Of a stretch of DNA of 64,000 nt, positions 7,114 to 12,949 are shown in pieces. The position numbers and the translations under genes are program-made. The stretch covers positions 124,001 through 188,000 of the forward strand of contig NZ_JAPNLJ010000006.1 of the NCBI RefSeq assembly GCF_026627445.1. Direction: 5' to 3'. The stretch comes from Streptomyces sp. H27-H1. Lineage in GTDB: Bacteria > Actinomycetota > Actinomycetes > Streptomycetales > Streptomycetaceae. Each line of letters starts with the position of its first letter. Position 1 is the stretch's first letter. The notes beneath the pieces are model-generated. The model made no database searches and had not been told where the DNA came from. It saw only the letters and a program-made list of their open reading frames with translations.

Positions 7114-7723
7114 GCGCACGCGCGAAGAGCGCATCGAGGCGTACTACCACGAGAGCGCGTGGATCTTGGTAGAGCAGCTTGTCGACGCGGAGGACACAAA
7201 CGCGGAGCTTCGGGAGGAGATCGGGGACGAAGTCGACGGCCTGTGCACGGGTATGCATGCTGACGTGGCGGAGGCTCATTCAGCGTGGGAGGACGTGAGC
7301 GCAGAACGCAACCGATACCGCTCCGCCTGGCACTCCGCCCGTCTCCGCGCAGCCGACGCCTACACCTACGGCGCAGAAGCCATGGACCGGAAGGCGGCAG
7401 AAATCGCCACCCTGTCCGCCGAGCTGCGCCGACACCGAGCCCTCGCTGATGAGGTGCGTCAGATCCGCGGCAAGACCATGTGTGCCGACACGCCGACGGA
7501 GCTTCTGGAGTCCCACCTCCGCCCCATCTACGCGGCGCTGCACGAGCTGACGGCAGCGGACAGGGAGCGGAGACCCTTCGTCCCGCGCATCGAGCGAGAG
7601 CGTGCGGCCGACGAGTACGGACGCCTGCCCCTCCGTAAGGCGCCTTACGGAGCCCCGGTGCTGGAGGTTATGGGAGTGGACGAGGACGGCTCCTCGGTGC
7701 TGCGCCTGAAGGTGGCGCCGTGA
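7106..7723 (+). CDS. Coiled-coil phage protein
   Basis: The 205-residue product is largely charged helix in its first 150 residues. The reading frame contains a 22-bp perfect palindrome at 7631-7652, translated as LRKAPYGAP, that recurs three more times in the element. It is the last gene before promoter copy 2. Function is unknown. Confidence 0.7.
   Translation: MSERTREERIEAYYHESAWILVEQLVDAEDTNAELREEIGDEVDGLCTGMHADVAEAHSAWEDVSAERNRYRSAWHSARLRAADAYTYGAEAMDRKAAEIATLSAELRRHRALADEVRQIRGKTMCADTPTELLESHLRPIYAALHELTAADRERRPFVPRIERERAADEYGRLPLRKAPYGAPVLEVMGVDEDGSSVLRLKVAP
7631..7652. repeat. Gene-end palindrome, copy 1 (inside coding sequence)
   Basis: The arms CTCCGTAAGG and CCTTACGGAG flank a CG centre, giving a perfect 22-bp palindrome. 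It lies 71 bp before the end of the 7106 gene and about 105 bp upstream of promoter copy 2. Other copies are at 18563, 19708 and 23906. Confidence 0.8.
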
Positions 7724-7757
7724 TCACGAGCGCTCGAAAAGGTCCTGAAGTCCGCGT

Positions 7758-7786
7758 CTGACATCGGGGAGGCTCCACCCCATAAC
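7758..7786 (+). promoter_or_regulatory. Early-type promoter, copy 2
   Basis: CTGACA (7758-7763) and CATAAC (7781-7786) have a 17-bp spacer ending in CTCCACCC, as in copies 1 and 3. It drives the Gp3-like gene, leaving a leader of about 55 bases before TTG 7848. Confidence 0.75.
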
Positions 7787-7847
7787 AGGAGAGCGAGACG
7801 GAGAAACTCGCAAGCCACGCACACACACGCACACGGAGGTACACCTC

Positions 7848-8591
7848 TTGGGTAAGAACAATCTCTCGCGAATCTGGGACACGGACCCGGACGCCGCTCC
7901 GCAGGAGCGCACGAGCTACGCGGACGACACTGTCGGTCGCTTCCGCTCTGGTCGGCTGGTTGTGATCAACGGCAAGGATCAGCCGGAGAGCCTGAACGAG
8001 TGGCGCGTGACTACGGGGGATCCCGTCGTTGCCGACCGTGTCGCAGCACTCATGGGCGGTGACCCGGAAAGCTGGGAGACGGACAAGGAGGACAACCTCC
8101 AGATCCTGACCGACTCTCCCTCGGTACAGATCATCATCGAGCCGGACGGCGTAGACGCCTCGTTCAAGCAGTTTGTCCCCGGCGCTGGCATGATCCACCA
8201 CTGTGACGGCTACGAGTACCTCTCTCCCGACGAAGACAAGGGCAAGGCCTGCGGCTGCCCGTCCCTGATCGCGGAGCGGAAGTTCGAGGCACAGAAGATG
8301 CGCGGCCCCAAGCCGTCCGTGGACATCACGTTCCGGATGGTGGATGACCCCGCGCTGGGCATCTGGCGCTTCAACTCGGGCTCCTGGAGCCTCGTGAACG
8401 AGCTGGGGAAGCTCTTTGCGGAGCTGGACAAGTATCCCGGTCAGCAGGTCCGCGCGTCACTGACGATTAAGAACGTCAGCTACGTGCCGAACAAGGGCCC
8501 CCGCGCCGGCCAGACGGTCTCTTTCAACGTTCCGGACATCAAGGTCTACGGCGCGTACGAATCCGCTGCGCCTCTCGCCAACGCCGCCTAA
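7848..8591 (+). CDS. Gp3-like recombination directionality factor
   Basis: The 247-residue protein resembles phiC31/BT1 Gp3 as I recall it, from the NNLSRIWDTDPD start and YADDTVGRFRSG to the conserved GPKPSVDITFRM and KVYG segments. Its length also matches (Gp3 is about 244 residues). Gp3 binds the serine integrase and switches it to excision. A central Cys/His set (HHCDGYEYL...KACGCPSL) could hold zinc. The start is TTG 7848 after GGAGGT. It lies in the early region, as in phiC31. Its partner integrase is expected left of the window. Confidence 0.75.
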   Translation: MGKNNLSRIWDTDPDAAPQERTSYADDTVGRFRSGRLVVINGKDQPESLNEWRVTTGDPVVADRVAALMGGDPESWETDKEDNLQILTDSPSVQIIIEPDGVDASFKQFVPGAGMIHHCDGYEYLSPDEDKGKACGCPSLIAERKFEAQKMRGPKPSVDITFRMVDDPALGIWRFNSGSWSLVNELGKLFAELDKYPGQQVRASLTIKNVSYVPNKGPRAGQTVSFNVPDIKVYGAYESAAPLANAA

Positions 8592-8605
8592 CCGGCACCA
8601 CGACC

Positions 8606-8649
8606 AACGCCCGCTCCTTCCGAATTGCGCTCGGAAGGGGCGGGCGTTT
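8606..8649 (+). terminator. Terminator after the directionality factor gene
   Basis: A long, nearly perfect stem (AACGCCCGC-t-CCTTCCGA with its complement) is followed by TTT. The loop region contains GAATTGCGC, also present in the terminators at 23465 and 24576. Confidence 0.8.
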
Positions 8650-8681
8650 CCACGATTCTACGCACACTGAGGAGAGATCAA

Positions 8682-8882
8682 ATGGCGATCTATCTAGTCC
8701 GCCGCGCGGACGACCCGGGGGTGGACGTGGCCACGGCGCTCGTTGTCATCGCGAACCACGAGGCGGAGGCAACGCAGCTCGCCTCCGAGGAACGTCCGGA
8801 ACTCCGCGGGGTGCGGCTGACTGCGGATCGGGTTCCGCAAGCCGGACTTCTCCACGTGCTCGACTCGATGGGTGAGGGCTGA
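8682..8882 (+). CDS. Small phage protein, paralogue of the 10955 product
   Basis: The 66-residue product begins MAIYLVRRADDPG and has ALVVIANHEAEA, matching the product at 10955 (MALYEVTRTDNPG, ALVIAGGAAQA) in length and layout. ATG 8682 follows GAGGAGAG. Function is unknown. The methyltransferase gene follows five bases later. Confidence 0.7.
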   Translation: MAIYLVRRADDPGVDVATALVVIANHEAEATQLASEERPELRGVRLTADRVPQAGLLHVLDSMGEG

Positions 8883-8886
8883 TCCG

Positions 8887-9822
8887 GTGCCGATCCTCGA
8901 ACTCTGCGCCGGATACGGCGGACTTGGAATCGCAGTAGAGGCGCTGACGGGGGACAAGGTCACCGTCGTCGCGGAGGTGGACGAGGCGGCGTCACGGATT
9001 CTGGCGCACCGTTTCCCAAGCGCTCCGAACATAGGAGACATCACGGCCTGCGACTGGGCACAGTTGCTCGGCCAGGTGGACATCATCACGGCGGGCTTCC
9101 CCTGCCAGGACATCAGCAACGCCGGCAAGCGGGAGGGGATCGACGGTGGGCGATCAGGGATCTATCGGAACGTCGTTGAAGCAGTTCACATCCTTCGACC
9201 ACGACTTGTCTTCCTGGAGAACGTATCGGCCATCCGGTCGCGCGGTCTCTGGCAAGTCGTCACCGACTTGGCCGCGATCGGGTATGACGTCCGGTGGACG
9301 TGTCTACGAGCTTCCGACGTGGGAGCCCCACACCACCGTGACCGGTGGTTCGCAGTCGCCTACCCCGCCGGACGTGTTCCCGACTCCGAAGGCTTCCGAC
9401 GGACCGCATGGGGGGCCGAACCAACGGAGCAGCAAAGGGCAGTACGACGCCCTTCCGGGGCACGTGGTGAACTGCCTTCCGACTCCGACAGCCCGCGACT
9501 GGAAGTCGGGGGCATCGAACCTGCATGGGACGAACAGCAGGCCCCTGTCGGAAGTGGCGCTTGTCCTGAAGACCCCGACGGCGCAGCTCGGCCGGAACGG
9601 GGCAGCGCAGCACCCGGACAAGCGGAAGAGGGGGGGGGCACGGCCCCACTCTCGATGATGAAGTCAGCTTCCTACTTCCCGACCCCGACAGCGTCGGACG
9701 GAACGGGAGGAGCGGGGACGAGCCCGAACCGGAAGGGCGGGGAGAACCTGCGGACGGCAGTTACTCACCTGCCGAGTGGTGGGGAGACTACCTTCCCGCC
9801 ATCCGACGGTGGGAGCTCCTGA
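8887..9822 (+). CDS. DNA (cytosine-5) methyltransferase, catalytic part; frame broken at a G9 tract
   Basis: The first 160 residues carry C5-methyltransferase motifs: LELCAGYGGLGIA (motif I, SAM binding), AGFPCQDISNAGKREG (motif IV, catalytic Cys), FLENV (motif VI) and GAPHHRDRWF (motif VIII). After that the frame becomes low-complexity and stops at 9822. The conserved C-terminal part lies in another frame from 9639. One extra G in the tract at 9630-9638 would join both parts into a protein of 397 residues. As written it lacks motifs IX/X and is probably inactive. A third frame (9146-9658) is also open and family-like. Its role would be self-protection from host restriction. The start is GTG 8887. 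Confidence 0.8.
   Translation: MPILELCAGYGGLGIAVEALTGDKVTVVAEVDEAASRILAHRFPSAPNIGDITACDWAQLLGQVDIITAGFPCQDISNAGKREGIDGGRSGIYRNVVEAVHILRPRLVFLENVSAIRSRGLWQVVTDLAAIGYDVRWTCLRASDVGAPHHRDRWFAVAYPAGRVPDSEGFRRTAWGAEPTEQQRAVRRPSGARGELPSDSDSPRLEVGGIEPAWDEQQAPVGSGACPEDPDGAARPERGSAAPGQAEEGGGTAPLSMMKSASYFPTPTASDGTGGAGTSPNRKGGENLRTAVTHLPSGGETTFPPSDGGSS
9630..9638 (+). repeat. G9 homopolymer inside the methyltransferase gene
   Basis: Nine consecutive G lie exactly where the catalytic frame and the C-terminal frame need joining. G10 links the catalytic frame to the C-terminus; G8 links the open 9146-9658 frame to it. Such tracts are prone to replication slippage and also to sequencing error. Confidence 0.9.
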
Positions 9823-10079
9823 CTGGCCGCCAGGCGCCGGCCCCGACAGAGCTTGGCCCCCGCGGCGGACGCCGACTGACGGCCCGATTCGCTGAGTGGC
9901 TGATGGGCCTCGACGACGGACATGTAACCGGCGTGCCCGGCCTCGTCGACGGCAAGCGCGACCCCCGGGCGAAGCAGCTCCACGCGATCGGCAACGGCGT
10001 AGCTCCGCAGCAGGCCTTCGCGGCATATCGCCATCTACTCACGCTAGACATTTACGCAGAGGAGAGCACACATGGCTAA
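9639..10079 (+). pseudogene. C-terminal part of the cytosine methyltransferase, out of frame
   Basis: In this frame the sequence reads HGPTLDDEVSFLLP, then WWGDYLPAIRRWE, RLTARFAEWLMGLDDGHVT and QLHAIGNGVAPQQA. The last two are typical of the target-recognition end and motifs IX/X of phage cytosine methyltransferases. The frame has no start of its own and must be reached by slippage or repair at the G9 tract. It ends at TAA 10079, overlapping the next gene. Confidence 0.8.
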
Positions 10080-10347
10080 AGCCCGTCTCACCGACTACAC
10101 CGGCGCCGAAATCCGGCCCGGGGTCCTGATCTCCTACGCGACGCGACAGGGCAACCTCGTCCGCCTCTCGGAAGCCGTGGTCCTGGAGCTGAAGAGCGAC
10201 AAGTCCAGCGGCGTCGTCGTCCCCATGGTGAAGGTACGGCCCACCGGCCGTGACTCTGGATTCATCGCGCGAAAGACTCGCGCGGTCCAGACCGTGTCAG
10301 CCAACCGGCTCGTGGTCATCGGTGAGCCCAGCGAGGGAGAGAAGTGA
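10072..10347 (+). CDS. Small phage protein, unknown function
   Basis: The 91-residue product starts at ATG 10072 after GAGGAGAG. It is beta-rich (VLISYATRQGNLVRLSEAVVLEL) and basic near the C-terminus. Genes like it are common in actinophages, but I know no function. Confidence 0.7.
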   Translation: MAKARLTDYTGAEIRPGVLISYATRQGNLVRLSEAVVLELKSDKSSGVVVPMVKVRPTGRDSGFIARKTRAVQTVSANRLVVIGEPSEGEK

Positions 10348-10877
10348 CGTACAAGGTTGGCGACCGCGTGACCGTGTGTGGAACGCGTGAGGTCGAGGTT
10401 ACGTACGGTCCCGTGAAGAGCACGTTCGATCGCTACGTGATGTACGTGGTCCGGGAGGACGGCGGTACGGAGCGGACCGTCAAGGAATCGGATCTGTCCT
10501 CTGCGCCGCGCGTATTCGGCAAGGGCGACCGAGTGAAGTCCCTTCGAGAGTCCTACACGGTGGAAGCCGGGCCGTTCGATGGCATCGGGGGTGACTGGTA
10601 CGCGGTCAAGGCCGACGAAGGGAAGGTCTACTCCAGCGGCGGTATGTATCTCACCCTCGTCTCTCGCGCGCCGGAGGCGGAGGCGCCGGACGTGGAGACG
10701 TACTACGACATCGTCTACGACTTGACGGCCACCTACCGAGACAGGGACGGCGACATCTGGAGGTTCGCGCGCTTCGGCGGTGCAGCGCGCGGCGAGTACG
10801 GCGGTAGTGCGCCGAGTGAAAACAGCAGCAGCCTTTGGTACGCGGTCGACAACTACGGCCCCCTGACAAAGGTCTAA
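10344..10877 (+). CDS. Phage protein with SH3-like repeats and a DxDGDxW...YGPL end
   Basis: The 177-residue product starts at GTG 10344. It has two KOW/SH3-like stretches (YKVGDRVTVCGTREVEV and VFGKGDRVKSLRESYTV), then a C-terminal module with YRDRDGDIW and DNYGPLTKV shared with the product at 3978. This may be a domain fusion. No enzyme motif is visible. Confidence 0.7.
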   Translation: MTYKVGDRVTVCGTREVEVTYGPVKSTFDRYVMYVVREDGGTERTVKESDLSSAPRVFGKGDRVKSLRESYTVEAGPFDGIGGDWYAVKADEGKVYSSGGMYLTLVSRAPEAEAPDVETYYDIVYDLTATYRDRDGDIWRFARFGGAARGEYGGSAPSENSSSLWYAVDNYGPLTKV

Positions 10878-10890
10878 CGGCCCTGTCCTC

Positions 10891-10922
10891 AGCCCCCGGT
10901 GACTTTGGTCCCGGGGGCTTTC
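10891..10922 (+). terminator. Terminator hairpin
   Basis: A 9-bp stem (AGCCCCCGG with CCGGGGGCT) and an 11-base loop are followed by TTTCGGCG, the same tail as the terminator at 3603. Confidence 0.75.
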
Positions 10923-10954
10923 GGCGTAGGACAACACAACACTGAGGAGAACCG

Positions 10955-11155
10955 ATGGCGCTCTACGAAGTGACCCGTACCGACAACCCCGGCCCGCGCG
11001 AGCTCATCAACGCTCTGGTAATCGCAGGAGGTGCGGCGCAGGCGCGGAAGGCCGTGGCGCACCTGGAGGGTGTGACCGCAACGAACGTTGTGGCGGTCCG
11101 TGTGGACGTTGCGGGAGGCCCGAGTCTCCTTGCGGCCTACTGGGACGAACGGTGA
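10955..11155 (+). CDS. Small phage protein, paralogue of the 8682 product
   Basis: The 66-residue product (MALYEVTRTDNPG start) matches the one at 8682 in length and pattern. ATG 10955 follows GAGGAGA. It opens a new gene group after the terminator. Function is unknown. Confidence 0.7.
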   Translation: MALYEVTRTDNPGPRELINALVIAGGAAQARKAVAHLEGVTATNVVAVRVDVAGGPSLLAAYWDER

Positions 11156-11355
11156 CCGGCGCCTTCCACGTAGTCGATGACGCCATGGCCCCCGCCCTTG
11201 GCGACGTCCGCAGCGCCGGCCCCGGTGACCTGATCTACATCCGCCGGGCAGCGACATCCCGCAAGGACTGGCCCCGGTACTGGGAGGCGGCCGGCGTGGC
11301 GCTTGCGCGGGGCGCTTTCGTGCACGTGATGAATCGAGAGGAGACGTTGGTCTGA
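11152..11355 (+). CDS. 67-residue phage protein
   Basis: It starts at GTG 11152 (GTGA overlap). The sequence has GDLIYIRRAATSRKDWPRYW and a hydrophobic C-terminal stretch (GVALARGAFVHVM). Its stop overlaps the next ATG. Function is unknown. Confidence 0.65.
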   Translation: MTGAFHVVDDAMAPALGDVRSAGPGDLIYIRRAATSRKDWPRYWEAAGVALARGAFVHVMNREETLV

Positions 11356-11636
11356 TGTCCCGTCGCATGGTCGGTGATGACCAGGACGTGTTCCGTGTGC
11401 TGGTCGTAAGGCGCACGCAGGTCCGAAACCCTGATTGGCAGCTTGGTAACGGTAGCCCGATGTACGTGTGCACGGGAGAGGCACACGAGACGTCCTACGG
11501 CCCGTACAACACCATTGGCGCCGCCCGCGGGCAGCTCACGCGGGAGACGTGGGATTCGTACAACTCCGAGATGTACGCCGGCGTCGTAAGCGGGCGCGTG
11601 CAGAAGGCTACGACGACGTGGGAGGACGTGAGCTGA
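11355..11636 (+). CDS. 93-residue phage protein
   Basis: It starts at ATG 11355, after AGAGGAGA. The product seems a compact alpha/beta protein (FRVLVVRRTQ, YVCTGEAHETSYGPYNTIGAARGQL, TTTWEDVS). No family is known to me. Confidence 0.7.
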   Translation: MSRRMVGDDQDVFRVLVVRRTQVRNPDWQLGNGSPMYVCTGEAHETSYGPYNTIGAARGQLTRETWDSYNSEMYAGVVSGRVQKATTTWEDVS

Positions 11637-11902
11637 TGGCGCGGCCAAGCATGGAAGCCCAGTGCGCCCGCTACCGCGACGCGCTGAGGTACGAGTCTTT
11701 CGCGTCGATCATCCCGGCCCGCCGGCCGGAGGTGAAGTACCACGTCGGCCTACACCGGGCGAAGTTGGCCGTCGGCTACGTGGAGTACGAGCGTGTGCGC
11801 GGAGGCGAGATCTACGAGATGACGGCCGACGGATGGTCGCTGCTGTACCGGGTCGAGTACGGCACGCCGACTGATGAGCTGCCGTGGAAGGAGCGTCCTT
11901 GA
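11636..11902 (+). CDS. 88-residue phage protein
   Basis: It starts at ATG 11636 (TGATG overlap). The product is basic, with AQCARYRDALRYESF and a C-terminal acidic stretch. Function is unknown. It is coupled to its neighbours by overlaps on both sides. Confidence 0.7.
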   Translation: MARPSMEAQCARYRDALRYESFASIIPARRPEVKYHVGLHRAKLAVGYVEYERVRGGEIYEMTADGWSLLYRVEYGTPTDELPWKERP

Positions 11903-12090
11903 GCTACATCGACGTCTACACCTACGACGGCGACGCGGAGGAGTATCGGGAGGACGAGCCGGACAGCCTCGGCGACCGTGAGCCCGGACACCGAAACTTC
12001 AGGGAGGGGGAGGAGCTGGACGCCGCGCAATTCGTCATCGGGCTGCTTTCCGACGGCACGCACTTCGACGTGCGACACACGAGGTTCTGA
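11899..12090 (+). CDS. 63-residue acidic phage protein
   Basis: I take TTG 11899, which overlaps the previous stop and follows GGAAGGAGCG. The product is strikingly acidic (YDGDAEEYREDEPD), as DNA-mimic proteins are, but no homology supports that role. Confidence 0.6.
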   Translation: MSYIDVYTYDGDAEEYREDEPDSLGDREPGHRNFREGEELDAAQFVIGLLSDGTHFDVRHTRF

Positions 12091-12500
12091 TGGCCAACGC
12101 AAGTAAGGCCAAAGGAACAAACTGGGAATCCGCCCTCGTCACCTACCTCCGCGAGCACCACAACCCCGCCGCACACCGCAACGTGCAGATGGGCGCGAAG
12201 GACATCGGGGATATCGACGGTTACTACCTTCACGCCCTGGAGGCGAAGGCGGAGAAGTCGATCACCCTCTCCGACTACATCGCGCAAGCCAACCGTGAGG
12301 CGATCCATGCCGGCCAACCCTTCGGCTGCGCGGTCGTCAAGCGGCGCATGAAGGGGACCGCGGATGCGTATGTCGTGCGGGACCTGGCGACGGACGTGCG
12401 GCTGATGAACCGGCTGAAGGCAGCGGAGACGCTCCTTCAGTACCACGCTCCGGATCCCGTATGGCGCATCTTCGACGAGTACCACCGGGAGGCAGTGTGA
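12090..12500 (+). CDS. PD-(D/E)XK nuclease, Holliday-junction-resolvase-like
   Basis: The 136-residue protein starts KGTNWESALVTYLRE (Glu of the first motif), followed by KDIGDIDGYYLHALEAKAEKS, which supplies the D...ExK catalytic set, and then IAQANREA. This resembles archaeal Hjc and phage VRR-NUC/resolvase-like nucleases. A role in resolving replication or recombination intermediates fits the next genes (primase/helicase, polymerase). It may instead cut single-strand branches. Confidence 0.7.
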   Translation: MANASKAKGTNWESALVTYLREHHNPAAHRNVQMGAKDIGDIDGYYLHALEAKAEKSITLSDYIAQANREAIHAGQPFGCAVVKRRMKGTADAYVVRDLATDVRLMNRLKAAETLLQYHAPDPVWRIFDEYHREAV

Positions 12501-12703
12501 GGAAGGCCGTCATCGAGTTCACAGCCACCCTCGAAGTCAAGGAAGACGGCGACGAGTGGGAGGGCGGGAACCTCTCTCCGTCCAACGCCCAGGGATGGGC
12601 GTCCGCCTGCCTGGAGCGCGGCGATAAGCACGCGTGGAACTACACGGCGTACGGCGTGAGCGTCTCGTCAGTCACTTACGAGGATGTCGAGGAGGAGGAG
12701 TGA
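12497..12703 (+). CDS. Small phage protein, tandem paralogue A (RGDKHA)
   Basis: The 68-residue product starts at GTG 12497 (overlap). The core ACLERGDKHAWNY...VTYED recurs in the next gene. The N-terminus FTATLEVKEDGD is a short strand pair. Function is unknown. Confidence 0.7.
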   Translation: MRKAVIEFTATLEVKEDGDEWEGGNLSPSNAQGWASACLERGDKHAWNYTAYGVSVSSVTYEDVEEEE

Positions 12704-12876
12704 AGCGCATCGTGCGGTTCTCCGGAGTGCTGGAGTACGACCCGGAAAGCACGGGCTTCGATCCTGAGTGGGCGGTCGACGTGGCGCTTTCACGCGGCGA
12801 CAAACACGCCGACTATCACCTGTTCCACACCGGGCCGATCACCTTCGAAGACACCAACGGCCGACCGGGCGAGTAG
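12700..12876 (+). CDS. Small phage protein, tandem paralogue B (RGDKHA)
   Basis: The 58-residue product starts at GTG 12700 with the site GGAGGAGGAG. VALSRGDKHADYHLF...ITFED parallels the upstream gene. They probably arose by local duplication. Function is unknown. Confidence 0.7.
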   Translation: MKRIVRFSGVLEYDPESTGFDPEWAVDVALSRGDKHADYHLFHTGPITFEDTNGRPGE

Positions 12877-12898
12877 CACCACAACCGAACACCGCTGA

Positions 12899-12924
12899 AA
12901 GGGGCGTCCTACGGGGCGCCCCTT
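12899..12924 (+). terminator. Terminator hairpin before the replication genes
   Basis: AAGGGGCG pairs with CGCCCCTT around a 10-base loop and is followed by CGGC. It lies between the 12700 gene and the primase/helicase. Confidence 0.65.
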
Positions 12925-12949
12925 CGGCATACCCGCGAGAGGAGAGACC

